64,000 nt of DNA from Lentzea atacamensis. Its GTDB lineage: Bacteria; Actinomycetota; Actinomycetes; Mycobacteriales; Pseudonocardiaceae. The position numbers and the translations under genes are program-made. The DNA lies in contig NZ_QLTT01000005.1 of assembly GCF_003269295.1 (NCBI RefSeq), positions 186,001 to 250,000 of the forward strand, given 5' to 3'. The notes under the pieces were generated by a model that made no database searches, had not been told where the DNA came from, and worked only from the letters and a program-made list of their open reading frames with translations. Shown in pieces: positions 7,881-16,510 of this stretch (position 1 is its first letter; each line of letters opens with the position of its first letter).

Positions 7881-9509
7881 GTGAAATCGAGAAAACTGCG
7901 GGCAGCCCTGACAGCGCTGACAATCGCCACCGCAGGAGTCCTGGTGACCGACCCAGCAGACGCGGCCCCAGCGGCAACATCAACCCGCGAGGCAGCGTCA
8001 ACCAGCGAGGCAGCCGCATCCCGCAAGGCAGCAACCTCGCTACAAGAACTGGTCCCCCACCCGGCCCAACTCCAGCCCCGCCCAGACATCACCTTCACCC
8101 TGACCCCGAACGCCAAGATCCAGCTGACCTCGGACACACCCCGAAAACCAGCCGAACTGCTGGCAGGGATCCTCCGCAAGTCAACAGGATTCCCCCTCCC
8201 GATCACCACAGGCGTACAGGGCGAAGGCATAGTCCTGCTAGCAGGCGCCGACCCGAGAACCGGCCAAGAGGGCTACCAGCTGGACGTGACCCCGAACCAG
8301 GTGGTCATCCGAGCCAACACCACAGCCGGCCACTTCAACGGCATCGCCACCCTCCGCCAGCTCCTCCCGCCGAAGGCGGAGGCGAAGACCAAGCAGCCAG
8401 GCCCGTGGCAAGTCCCAGGCGCGAGCATCCTCGACCACCCGAGGTACCACCACCGAGGCACCATGCTCGACGTGAGCCGCCACTTCTTCACGCCGGACCA
8501 GGTGAAACGCTACATGGACCAAGCAGCGGCCTTCAAAATCAACTACTTCCACCTCCACCTGTCGGACGACCAGGGCTGGCGCCTGGAGATCAAGAGCTGG
8601 CCGGACCTGACCAAGATCGGCGGCAGCACTGAGGTGGGTGGCCGCAAGGGCCGGCTCTACTACACCCAGGACCAGTACAGGGACCTGGTCGCGTACGCGG
8701 CGAACCGCGGCATCACCGTGATCCCGGAGTTCGACATGCCGGGCCACACCAACGCGGCACAGGCGAGTTACGCCGAACTGAACTGCGACGGCAGGAAGCG
8801 CCCGCTCTACACCGGCACCGAGGTGGGCTTCTCGTCCCTCTGCATCAGCAAGGAGATCACGTACAAGTTCATCGAGGACGTGGTCAGGGAGGTCTCCGCG
8901 ATCACCCCGGGCCCGTACTTCCACATCGGCGGTGACGAGGCCCTCTCGACTCCGGACGCCGACTACGTCAAGTTCATGAACCGCGTCCTGCCCATCGTGA
9001 AGAAGTACGGCAAGACCACGATCGGCTGGCACGAGTTCATCAAGACCACCAAGGACACCGCGGTGATCCCGCAGTTCTGGGGCACGACGACGTCCAACGC
9101 CGACGTGGCCGCGGCGGCCCAGCGCGGCAACAAGGTCCTGATGTCGCCCGCGAACCGGATCTACCTCGACATGAAGTACAACAAGGACACCAAGCTCGGC
9201 CTGAACTGGGCGGGCTACGTCGAGGTGAAGGACGCCTACAGCTGGAACCCCGGCGCGTACCTCACCGGCGTGTCCGAGGCGTCCGTCCGCGGCGTGGAAG
9301 CTCCACTGTGGACGGAGACCATCCGGACGAGCGCCGACATCGAGCAGATGGCGTTCCCGCGCCTCCCGGTGGCCGCCGAGCTCGGCTGGGCACCGGCGAG
9401 CGTGCACAGCTGGGACCGGTTCGCGCCACGGCTGGGCGCGCAGGCACCCCGCTGGAAGATCCAGGGCATCAACTACTACGCGAGCCCGCAGGTGCCGTGG
9501 AAGAAGTAG
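7881..9509 (+). CDS. Secreted beta-N-acetylhexosaminidase (GH20)
   Basis: 542 aa from GTG 7881, chosen because GGAGG sits 6 nt upstream and because the sequence then opens with a signal peptide (KSRKLRAALTALTIATAGVL...ADAAPAA). After an Ala/Ser-rich stretch comes the GH20b domain (residues about 50-165) and the catalytic barrel. The barrel shows MLDVSRHFFTPDQV, FHLHLSDDQGWRLEI, VIPEFDMPGHTNAA and the acid/base pair in YFHIGGDEA. It removes terminal GlcNAc from chitin fragments or glycans outside the cell. The DasR-like box upstream suggests induction by chitin/GlcNAc. It is convergent with the aldehyde dehydrogenase homologue, with 3 bp between stop codons. Confidence 0.92.
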   Translation: MKSRKLRAALTALTIATAGVLVTDPADAAPAATSTREAASTSEAAASRKAATSLQELVPHPAQLQPRPDITFTLTPNAKIQLTSDTPRKPAELLAGILRKSTGFPLPITTGVQGEGIVLLAGADPRTGQEGYQLDVTPNQVVIRANTTAGHFNGIATLRQLLPPKAEAKTKQPGPWQVPGASILDHPRYHHRGTMLDVSRHFFTPDQVKRYMDQAAAFKINYFHLHLSDDQGWRLEIKSWPDLTKIGGSTEVGGRKGRLYYTQDQYRDLVAYAANRGITVIPEFDMPGHTNAAQASYAELNCDGRKRPLYTGTEVGFSSLCISKEITYKFIEDVVREVSAITPGPYFHIGGDEALSTPDADYVKFMNRVLPIVKKYGKTTIGWHEFIKTTKDTAVIPQFWGTTTSNADVAAAAQRGNKVLMSPANRIYLDMKYNKDTKLGLNWAGYVEVKDAYSWNPGAYLTGVSEASVRGVEAPLWTETIRTSADIEQMAFPRLPVAAELGWAPASVHSWDRFAPRLGAQAPRWKIQGINYYASPQVPWKK

Positions 9510-9512
9510 CCC

Positions 9513-10850
9513 CTAGAAGTAGCCCTGCGCACGGCCGGAGTAGCTGACCAGCAGGTGCTTCACGCGGCGGTACTCGGCGAGCGCCGCGGTGTTCGCCGGG
9601 TACGCGTAGTAGTTGTTGACCCACACCCGCTCGGCGTTGAGCTCCTGGCCGACGTTGTGCGCCAGCGCCACGTCGCGCGACCAGATGCCGGCGCCGAGCT
9701 GGGCGGTGGTCTCGTTGGCGATCTTCACGGCGTCGTCGCGGTCGTCGAACCTCGTCACCGAGACGATCGGGCCGAGCACCTCGTCGGCGAAGACGGCGGA
9801 ACGGTGGTCGCCCTCGAAGATCGTGGGCTGGACGTAGTGGCCGGACGCCTCGCCCCCGGTCACCAGCCGCGCGCCCTCGGCCTTGCCGCGCTCGATGTAG
9901 GCGAGCACGCGGTCGCGCTGCGCCAGGCTCACCACGGCGCCGACCATGGTGTCCGTGTCGAGCGGGTCGCCCGAGCGGAGCTGCTGCGTGCGCTGGGTCG
10001 CGAGGTGCAGCAGTTCCTCGTAGATCGCGGTCTGGATGAGCGCGCGGGACGGGGCCGTGGAGATCTCGCCCTGGTTGGCCGCGAACATCGCGAAGCCTTC
10101 GAGTGCCTTGTCGAGGAAGCCGTCGCGTTGCGCGGTGACGTCGGAGAAGAAGATGTTGGGGCAGCGGCCGGCCACGACCGGGTGATCCTCGGATCCGGTG
10201 ACCACGTTCACCACACCGGGCGGCAGCAGGTCCGCGATCACGCCGAGCAGCACGTGGATCGACGCCGGCGTCTGCAGCGCGGGCTCCAGCACCACGGCGT
10301 TGCCGGCGGCCAGCGCGGGGGCGAGCACGCGGCCCGCGTTCATCAGCGGGAACGTCCACGAGAGCCGTTCGTGCACCACGCCGAGCGGCTGGAACGAGCG
10401 GTAGTCGCAGGTGTCGCGGCCGAGCTGCTCGACCTCGCCGACCTCGGTGCGGATGACGGCGGCGAACTGGCGGAACTGCTCGATCAGCATCGGGACGTCG
10501 GCGACCAGGGCCTCGCGCACCGGCTTGCCGTTGTCCCACGTCTCGGCGACCGCGAGCTCGGTCGCGTGCTCCTCCACCCGGTCCGCGATCTCGCCCAGGA
10601 CCGTGGCGCGCTCTCGTGCCGTGGTCCTCCCCCACGCGCGTGCGGCGCCGCTGGCGGAGTGCAGGGCACGCGCCCTGTCGGCGTCGGTACCGCGCGCGAC
10701 CTCGGTGAAGACCTCACCGGTCACCGGCGTGACGTTCTCGACGTACTCACCGGAGACGGGCGGCACGTAGTCGCCGCCGATGAAGTGGTCGTACCTCGGC
10801 CGGTACGCGACCACGCTGCCGGGCCGACCCGGCGCCGCGTACTGCGTCAT
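9513..10850 (-). CDS. Aldehyde dehydrogenase homologue lacking catalytic motifs (probable pseudoenzyme)
   Basis: 445 aa against about 505 for AldB/ExaC-type enzymes. The N-terminal scaffold (YDHFIGGDYVPPVSGEYVEN) and C-terminal end (KHLLVSYSGRAQGYF) clearly match this group. The catalytic parts do not. The PWNFP oxyanion Asn is replaced (SWTFP), the cofactor Lys of VLKPA is Glu (VLEPA), and GEVCT reads GEIST with Ser for the nucleophile Cys. About 40 residues holding the GSTEVG loop and ELGGK glutamate are missing between VVTGS and CPNIFF, and the GGYKQSGIGRE loop is also absent. The frame is intact, with a good RBS (GGGAG). It is divergent from a GAF regulator of the type that normally controls such dehydrogenases. 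Confidence 0.85.
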   Translation of the reverse strand: MTQYAAPGRPGSVVAYRPRYDHFIGGDYVPPVSGEYVENVTPVTGEVFTEVARGTDADRARALHSASGAARAWGRTTARERATVLGEIADRVEEHATELAVAETWDNGKPVREALVADVPMLIEQFRQFAAVIRTEVGEVEQLGRDTCDYRSFQPLGVVHERLSWTFPLMNAGRVLAPALAAGNAVVLEPALQTPASIHVLLGVIADLLPPGVVNVVTGSEDHPVVAGRCPNIFFSDVTAQRDGFLDKALEGFAMFAANQGEISTAPSRALIQTAIYEELLHLATQRTQQLRSGDPLDTDTMVGAVVSLAQRDRVLAYIERGKAEGARLVTGGEASGHYVQPTIFEGDHRSAVFADEVLGPIVSVTRFDDRDDAVKIANETTAQLGAGIWSRDVALAHNVGQELNAERVWVNNYYAYPANTAALAEYRRVKHLLVSYSGRAQGYF

Positions 10851-10918
10851 TCTCGACTCCCGCTGGGTGGCTCGGGTGGGGAAAATGAGAAACTAGGCAG
10901 CAGAACGTTGCATGCTCG

Positions 10919-12388
10919 TTGCAAGCCGTGGATGGATCAGTGGCCCACGACCCCGGGCAACACGCACTGTTGCTGAGTCGCGTAAGAGATGCCGTGTTGA
11001 GTGGTACTCGCACGGTGGATTCGCCACGCTCAGTGATTTCCGCGTCGTGGCAACGGTCACTCGCCGCCAACGTGGATCCGGACCTGCACACCGCCCCCAC
11101 GGTCTTCGCCGCCGACGAACTTCCCGACCTGCGCGAACGGCATCCGCTGCACCCCAGCCTGCCGGTGCTGCGCGAGACCCTGCTCGGCTTCGCGCACGAG
11201 GCCAGGCACATCATGATCGTCGCGGACGCGCAGGGCCACATCCTGTGGTGCGAGGGCTCCCACGACACCCGCCTGAGCGCGGAGGACGTCGGCCTCGCGG
11301 AAGGAACGCGCTGGTCGGAGGACGCGGCGGGGACGAACGGCATGGGCACCGCGCTCGCGACGAACGCACCGGTCACGGTCCACTCCGCCGAGCACCTCGT
11401 GCGGACCTATCACCACTGGACGTGCGCGGCGAGCCCGATCCGCGACCCCGACACCGGCAGGACGATCGGCGTCGTCGACCTCAGCGGCCCGATCGAGACG
11501 GTCCATCCGTCGATGGTGGCGCTGGTGTCCGCGTCGGCCCGGCTCGCCGAGTCGGGAATGCTCGCCAGGATGCACGCGCAGGACGAGGAGTTGCGAGCAC
11601 GCAACATGCGGCACCTGATCGCGTTGCGCGGCGAGCCCGGCGCGCTGCTCAGCCCGACCGGCAGGGTCGTCGCGGTCGAGCCGTACGGGCTGCTGCCGTC
11701 ACGCGTCGACGTCTCCAGCGACCGGGTGCGGCTGCCGGACGGCCGGGAGGCGGTGCTGGAACCCCTCGCCCGCGGCTATCTGCTGCGCATGCCCCGGCAA
11801 CGGCACGTGCGCAGGTCGGTGCTGTCGCTGTCGTTCCTGCTCCCGGAGCCGAAGGTCGTGCTGGACGGGCGCGAGGTGCCGATCTCGCTGCGGCACGCGG
11901 AGATCCTGTGCGCGCTGGCGTTGCACGGCAGGCTCTCGGCCGACCAGCTGGCACTGCGGCTCTACGGCGAGCGCGGCAACCCGACGACGGTGCGCGCCGA
12001 GCTGCACCGGCTGCGCGCCCAGCTCGGCGCCGACGTGCTGGCGACCAGGCCGTACCGGCTGACCGCGGACGTCGAGGCCGACTTTCTGGCCGTGCGGGCC
12101 GCGTTGAAGGACGGTGACGTGCCGCTGGCCGCCTCCCGGTACCGCGGCTCCCTGCTGCGCCGCTCCGAGGCACCGGTCGTGCTCGCCGAGCGCGACGATC
12201 TGGCGTCCGGCGTGCGCAAGGCCGTCCTGTCGCGCGGGGACGGGAACGCGCTGTGGACGTTCACCCAGACCGACTCGGGAGAACACGACGTCGAGGCACT
12301 GGAACAGCTGGTCAGGCTACTTCCGGCGGACGACGTGCGGCTCGCGATCGCCACCGCGCGGCTGAGGAGACTCAATCAGGACGATTGA
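10919..12388 (+). CDS. GAF-domain transcriptional regulator with C-terminal winged helix
   Basis: About 489 aa from TTG 10919 (a GTG at 10928 is the alternative). The N-terminal part carries the VDSPRSVISASWQRSLA segment typical of AcoR-type regulators, then a GAF domain (residues about 75-200: GTNGMGTALATN, HHWTCAASPIRDP). There is no AAA+ sigma-54 domain. Instead a C-terminal winged helix (RHAEILCALALHGRLSADQL...VRAELHRLRAQLG) resembles the DNA-binding domain of SARP/OmpR proteins. Proteins of this build are usually encoded next to aldehyde dehydrogenases in actinomycetes. Here the partner has lost its active site. Confidence 0.85.
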   Translation: MQAVDGSVAHDPGQHALLLSRVRDAVLSGTRTVDSPRSVISASWQRSLAANVDPDLHTAPTVFAADELPDLRERHPLHPSLPVLRETLLGFAHEARHIMIVADAQGHILWCEGSHDTRLSAEDVGLAEGTRWSEDAAGTNGMGTALATNAPVTVHSAEHLVRTYHHWTCAASPIRDPDTGRTIGVVDLSGPIETVHPSMVALVSASARLAESGMLARMHAQDEELRARNMRHLIALRGEPGALLSPTGRVVAVEPYGLLPSRVDVSSDRVRLPDGREAVLEPLARGYLLRMPRQRHVRRSVLSLSFLLPEPKVVLDGREVPISLRHAEILCALALHGRLSADQLALRLYGERGNPTTVRAELHRLRAQLGADVLATRPYRLTADVEADFLAVRAALKDGDVPLAASRYRGSLLRRSEAPVVLAERDDLASGVRKAVLSRGDGNALWTFTQTDSGEHDVEALEQLVRLLPADDVRLAIATARLRRLNQDD

Positions 12389-12414
12389 CAAGAGTCTCAG
12401 TAACTGAATATCTT
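12385..12414 (+). promoter_or_regulatory. Predicted sigma-70-type promoter with flanking repeats
   Basis: TTGACA (12385-12390) and TATCTT (12409-12414) are separated by 18 bp before the FAD monooxygenase gene. AGAGTCTC (12391-12398) lies within the spacer and its inverted copy GAGACTCT sits at 12437-12444, just before the ATG, suggesting a repressor site pair. Confidence 0.5.
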
Positions 12415-12445
12415 CCCAACTAAGAGACTTGGTGGGGAGACTCTC

Positions 12446-13720
12446 ATGCGCGCACTCATCATCGGAGCGGGGACCGGGGGCCTGTGCCTGGCGCACGGGT
12501 TGAAGAAGGCCGGCGTGGACGTGGCGCTGTTCGAACGCGACCGCACGCCGCGCAGCATGCTGATCGGCTTCCGGGTCGGGATCAGCCCGGACGGCAGCAA
12601 AGCGCTGCACAGCTGCTTGCCTCCGGAGGTGTTCGCCGAGTTCGTCCGCACGACGGCGAGGCCGGTCCGCCGGATCAACATGCGCACCGAGAAGTACGGC
12701 GAGCTCCTCGTCGCCGACCTGCCGCCCGCGGTGGACGAGACCCGCAGCGAGAAGTCCGTCAGCCGGATCGCGATGCGGACCGCGCTGCTCAACGGGCTGG
12801 AGGACGTCGTCCGGTTCGACAAGACCTTCACGCACTACCGCCACAACGACGACGGCACGGTCACGGCGTTCTTCGCCGACGGCACGTCCGAGACCGGTGA
12901 CGTGCTCGTGGGCGCGGACGGCGCGCAGTCGAAGGTCCGCAAGCAGCGCCTGCCGGACGCGAAGGTGGTCGACACCGGCATCACTTCGATCGCGGGCAAG
13001 CTGAAGATGACGCCGGAGACACTCGCGTTGCTCCCACCTGACGGCGACGAGGCCGTCACGCTGCTCTACGGGCCCAAAGGCGCGTTCGTGATCCTCCACG
13101 TGATGCACTTCGACAACGGAGGCGCCGAGGACGACTACATCATGTGGGGCTTCTCCGCAGCCCACGACAAGTTCCCCGACCTGCGCGGGATGACCCAGGA
13201 CCAGCTCAAGCAGGTCGTGCTGGACCTGACCCCGAACTATCACCCGAACCTGCGCGAGCTCTTCCGCCGCGCGAATCCGGAGACCGTGTTCGAGATCCGC
13301 ATCCGCACTTCGGAGAAGCTGCCGCCGTGGCAGGCGAGCAACGTCACGATGATCGGCGACTCCGTCCACCTCATGACACCCGGGCGCGGCATCGGCGCGA
13401 ACACCGCGCTGCGGGACGCGGAGTTGTTGTGCCGCAAGCTCGTCGAGGCGCACCACGGCAAGGACCTGGTCGAGGCCGTCTCCGAGTACGAGCGGGAGAT
13501 GGTCGAGTACGGGTTCGAGGCGGTGCTCGCCTCACGCGAGCAGATGGACGGGCGTGGCGCGATCCACAAGCCGGTGATCGGCCGGGTCGTGCTGGCATGT
13601 TTCCGCACGTTCCTGCGGGTCACGAACGCGCTGCCACCGCTGAAGCGCCGCATGATGGCGAGGGACATGGCCGATCGTGATCACGTAGATTCAGCCCATG
13701 AGGTGGTTCACGCCCGGTGA
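12446..13720 (+). CDS. FAD-dependent monooxygenase (PHBH-like)
   Basis: 424 aa from ATG 12446, preceded by GGGGAGA. It has the N-terminal Rossmann motif IIGAGTGGLCLAHGLKKAG, the mid-protein DVLVGADGAQSKVRKQRLP (DG motif), and VTMIGDSVHLMTPGRGIGAN (GD motif) that closes the FAD site. These three define group A flavoprotein hydroxylases that act on aromatic or polyketide substrates with NAD(P)H and O2. The substrate cannot be told from sequence. The gene overlaps the start of the DUF402 gene by 23 bp and has its own promoter-like region. Confidence 0.85.
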   Translation: MRALIIGAGTGGLCLAHGLKKAGVDVALFERDRTPRSMLIGFRVGISPDGSKALHSCLPPEVFAEFVRTTARPVRRINMRTEKYGELLVADLPPAVDETRSEKSVSRIAMRTALLNGLEDVVRFDKTFTHYRHNDDGTVTAFFADGTSETGDVLVGADGAQSKVRKQRLPDAKVVDTGITSIAGKLKMTPETLALLPPDGDEAVTLLYGPKGAFVILHVMHFDNGGAEDDYIMWGFSAAHDKFPDLRGMTQDQLKQVVLDLTPNYHPNLRELFRRANPETVFEIRIRTSEKLPPWQASNVTMIGDSVHLMTPGRGIGANTALRDAELLCRKLVEAHHGKDLVEAVSEYEREMVEYGFEAVLASREQMDGRGAIHKPVIGRVVLACFRTFLRVTNALPPLKRRMMARDMADRDHVDSAHEVVHAR

Positions 13721-14255
13721 GGTCATCGTGCGGCGGGAGGTGCTGCACGGCAAGGTCTGGTCCGAGATGCCGACCAGGGTGGTCGTCGACGAACCGGGCC
13801 TGCTCGCGGTGTTCGTGGAGCCGGGCACCCGGCTCACCTATCCCGACCACCACCACCCGCACCCGTGGGACAAGCCCGAGCGCGGGTTCTGGCGAGGGCA
13901 CGGCAAGCTCATGCTGCACCGGCCGGAGGACGCCTACTCCGTCGACCTGTTCTGGAAGGGCGACGACCGGGTCTTCGGCAACTACTACCTGAACCTGCAG
14001 GCCCCCTACCGCCGCACCGAGGACGGGTTCGAGACGCTCGACCACGCGCTGGACTACACGATGGCGCCGGACGGCACGTGGGAGCAGCGCGACCTCGACG
14101 AGTTCGAGGAGCAGGTGGCGTCCGGCAAGTACTCCGCCCAGGAGGCCGAGGCGATCAGGGCGGAGGGCCAGAAGATCGAGAAGATGCTGGCCTCCGGCGA
14201 GATCTGGTGGGACACGGCCTGGGCGGACTGGCACCCTCGCGCGGAGTGGCGGTGA
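13698..14255 (+). CDS. DUF402 (FomD/Ntdp-like) protein
   Basis: 185 aa. DUF402 features are visible: RVVVDEPGLLAVFVEPGT, the GNYYLNLQAPYRRTEDGFET block and LDYTMAPDGTWEQRDLDEFEE. The family includes nucleoside di/triphosphate phosphatases and FomD, which cleaves a cytidylyl-phosphonate intermediate. A hydrolase on nucleotide-linked substrates is the likely activity, but the physiological substrate is unknown. It starts inside the monooxygenase gene and ends in a GTGA overlap with the kinase-like gene, so the three are probably co-translated. Confidence 0.8.
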   Translation: MRWFTPGEVIVRREVLHGKVWSEMPTRVVVDEPGLLAVFVEPGTRLTYPDHHHPHPWDKPERGFWRGHGKLMLHRPEDAYSVDLFWKGDDRVFGNYYLNLQAPYRRTEDGFETLDHALDYTMAPDGTWEQRDLDEFEEQVASGKYSAQEAEAIRAEGQKIEKMLASGEIWWDTAWADWHPRAEWR

Positions 14256-14854
14256 AGGTTCGACCGCTCACGTTCGACACGCTCGTCGCCGAGATCGTCT
14301 CCCGCATCAGCGCGATGGACGGCCGGGTGCGGGTGCTCATCGACGGGGCTCCCGCGGCTGAACCGGGCAAGCTCGCCGACGCGGTCGTGGAACCGTTGCG
14401 CGCCTTGGGCCGTGCGGTGCAGCGGGTGTCCACTGAGGACTTCCTGCGACCGGCGTCGGTGAGGCTGGAACACGGCCGCACCGACCCGTACTCGTACCGT
14501 CACGACTGGTTCGACTTCAACGGCCTGCAGCGCGAAGTCCTCGATCCCGCACTCGACGGCAAAGTGCTGCCGTCGCTGTGGAACGCGGCCACCGACCGGG
14601 CCAGCCGCGCCGAGTACGTGGACCTGCCGGAGAACGGTGTGGTGCTCGTCGACGGCACGCTGCTGCTCGACCGCTGGCTGCCGGCCGAGCTGACCGTGCA
14701 CCTGTGGCTCTCCGCCGGCGCGCTCAACCGCAAGACCGCCGCACTCAAACCGGACGAGGAATGGACGCTGCCGGCGTTCGACGACTACGAGCCGGTGGCG
14801 GACCTGTTCGTGCGCTACGACCACCCGGATCGACCGGGTCTGGTCGAGTCGTGA
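14252..14854 (+). CDS. Uridine kinase-like P-loop protein
   Basis: 200 aa from GTG 14252, overlapping the DUF402 stop. The N-terminal VRVLIDGAPAAEPGKLADAV sits where uridine kinase-like proteins have the Walker A, although the final Ser/Thr is replaced by Leu. The family hallmarks TEDFLRPASVRLEHGRTDP, YRHDWFDFNGLQREVLDP and VLVDGTLLLDRW follow. In actinomycetes this group is annotated as uridine kinase, but activity is unproven and the altered Walker A may reduce phosphate binding. The tight overlap with the DUF402 nucleotide hydrolase suggests both act on nucleotide metabolites. Confidence 0.8.
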   Translation: MKVRPLTFDTLVAEIVSRISAMDGRVRVLIDGAPAAEPGKLADAVVEPLRALGRAVQRVSTEDFLRPASVRLEHGRTDPYSYRHDWFDFNGLQREVLDPALDGKVLPSLWNAATDRASRAEYVDLPENGVVLVDGTLLLDRWLPAELTVHLWLSAGALNRKTAALKPDEEWTLPAFDDYEPVADLFVRYDHPDRPGLVES

Positions 14855-14901
14855 ACCTCACCTCCTCCTGCGGACATAGACGGGGCAGATGAGGAGGGTC
14901 C

Positions 14902-15447
14902 GTGACCGACGAAGAGCTCTGGGGGCAAGTCCGGGCCGGCGTGAGCGAGGCGTTCGGGCTGCTGTTCGAACGCCATGCCCAGGCCGTGTTCGCCTACTGC
15001 CTGCGCCGCACCGGCACGTGGGCCGTTGCCGAGGACCTGGTGTCCGTGGTGTTCATGGAGACCTGGCGCAAACGCACGTCCGTGACGGTCGAGGGGTCTC
15101 TGCTGCCATGGCTGTACACCATCGCACTCGGTGTCACTCGCAATCACCAACGCGCTCGCACGCGGTACAAGGCCGCGCTCGGCAAGGTTCCGCGGCACGA
15201 CGCGGACGACGACCACGCTGACGATGTGGCACGGCGGGTGGACGCCGAGACCAGGACCAGGGCGGTGATCGCCGAGCTGGAGAAGCTACCCGCCGGGGAC
15301 CGGGAGGTGCTGGAGATGGCCGCGTGGTCCGACCTGAGTCAGGCGCAGATCGCCGAGGTGCTCGGCATCCCGGTCGGCACCGTGAAGTCCCGACTCGCTC
15401 GCGCGCAACGCACCGTGCGTGGCGCCTTGGTTGAGGAGGCACTGTGA
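14902..15447 (+). CDS. ECF RNA polymerase sigma factor
   Basis: 181 aa from GTG 14902, with GAGGAGGG upstream. Region 2 is FGLLFERHAQAVFAYCLRRTG...EDLVSVVFMETWRK. Region 4 is VLEMAAWSDLSQAQIAEVLG followed by the recognition helix PVGTVKSRLARAQRTVR. It would direct RNA polymerase to a small stress or envelope regulon. The stop overlaps the next gene (GTGA), which encodes a single-pass membrane protein in the place of an anti-sigma factor. Confidence 0.9.
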   Translation: MTDEELWGQVRAGVSEAFGLLFERHAQAVFAYCLRRTGTWAVAEDLVSVVFMETWRKRTSVTVEGSLLPWLYTIALGVTRNHQRARTRYKAALGKVPRHDADDDHADDVARRVDAETRTRAVIAELEKLPAGDREVLEMAAWSDLSQAQIAEVLGIPVGTVKSRLARAQRTVRGALVEEAL

Positions 15448-16163
15448 TCACGCCCGAGATCCCGCAGCTGGACCCGCTGCGCCTTCAGATCCGCAAGCAC
15501 GCACTGCTGAACGAGATCAGCTCGAAGCCGTCCCGCCGGTGGTGGCGCTTCACGGTGCCCGCGACGGCTCTCGTGGCCGCCGTCGCCGTGACGCTGGTGC
15601 TGTGGACCCCGACGAACCAGGACGCCTACGCGTCGTGGACCGCTGAACCGAGGGCACCCGGCGACCTGGCACCCGTGCTCGCGGACTGCACGAAGACGCT
15701 CGACCGCCACGACGCGCAGGGCGAGGGGAATCGGCCCAACTGGCCGGCCCCCCGTGAGGTGTCGGTCGTCGACCAGCGCGGAGACCTGACGATGGTGCTG
15801 TTCACCGGTCCGCAGTCCGAGATGCTGTGCCTGCGGACGCCGAAAGGTGTCGCGATGAGCGGACATGGGAACGCCACGGGCCGCGAGCCGCTCGGCGACA
15901 GGCTGTTCGCCGACTTCGCCGGGCAAATGGGCATGACGGACGTGAACACCCGCAACAGCATGAGCGTCCTGACCGGCCGGGTGAGCCCGAAGGTCGGCAA
16001 GGTGGTCATCGGCACGGAGGACGGGCTGGAGGTGACCGCGACCGTCGGCAACGGCTGGGTCGTGGCGTGGTGGCCGAGCTTGGGCAAGCCGAAACACGTC
16101 AGGCTTTATGACGAAGCAGGCGGCGTTCTGCAGACCTCCCCGATTCCCGTTCGCGTTCGGTAG
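15444..16163 (+). CDS. Single-pass membrane protein, possible partner of the ECF sigma factor
   Basis: 239 aa from GTG 15444. A short cytoplasmic N-terminus (about 35 residues, basic RRWWR) is followed by one transmembrane segment (PATALVAAVAVTLVLWTP) and an exterior domain of about 180 residues. The N-terminus lacks the HxxxCxxC motif of zinc anti-sigma factors, so a classic ZAS-type anti-sigma is excluded. Overlapping translation with the sigma gene still suggests a functional pair, such as a membrane sensor. I do not recognise the exterior domain. Confidence 0.75.
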   Translation: MITPEIPQLDPLRLQIRKHALLNEISSKPSRRWWRFTVPATALVAAVAVTLVLWTPTNQDAYASWTAEPRAPGDLAPVLADCTKTLDRHDAQGEGNRPNWPAPREVSVVDQRGDLTMVLFTGPQSEMLCLRTPKGVAMSGHGNATGREPLGDRLFADFAGQMGMTDVNTRNSMSVLTGRVSPKVGKVVIGTEDGLEVTATVGNGWVVAWWPSLGKPKHVRLYDEAGGVLQTSPIPVRVR

Positions 16164-16173
16164 TCTGCAAGGC

Positions 16174-16470
16174 ATGTGGCGGCCGGAGACCAAGAACCGC
16201 GCGCTGTTGATGCTCGCGGTCTTCCTGCCTGCCCTCTACGCCTTCACGTTGTTCTCCTCGCCGACCGAGGTCGCCGCGGCCGTGACCGCGCTCGCCCTCG
16301 CGTTGATCGTGGTCGTCGCGCTGGTGCCCCAGCTGATTTCACAGGCGGTGGCGCCAGCGCGGTCGCTCTCGATCCGGGAGCGAGCACAACGATCAGCACA
16401 ACTGCGGCTGCGCGACCCCGACGCCGCTGGTCGGCCCCGTCCTCGAGCACCGGGATGCCGGACGTTCTGA
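16174..16470 (+). CDS. DUF6412-like small membrane protein
   Basis: 98 aa from ATG 16174. Two hydrophobic segments (ALLMLAVFLPALYAFTLF and AAAVTALALALIVVVALVPQ) are followed by a basic, Arg-rich tail. The layout and the position directly before a short yidC-like gene match the DUF6412 proteins of actinomycetes, which have no known function. It lies 40 bp before the insertase gene, in the same direction, so joint expression is likely. Confidence 0.65.
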   Translation: MWRPETKNRALLMLAVFLPALYAFTLFSSPTEVAAAVTALALALIVVVALVPQLISQAVAPARSLSIRERAQRSAQLRLRDPDAAGRPRPRAPGCRTF

Positions 16471-16510
16471 CACGTCCCGCACTTCCCAACTCAAGACGGA
16501 GAACCAACCC

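Noticed and set aside
13865-14251. N-terminal extension of the uridine-kinase-like gene
   Set aside because: Shadow of the DUF402 gene; the GTGA overlap at 14252 is a better start.
14341-14380. Uridine-kinase-like gene as inactive because of the altered Walker A
   Set aside because: Related family members also have poor Walker A motifs, so loss of function is not supported by this alone.
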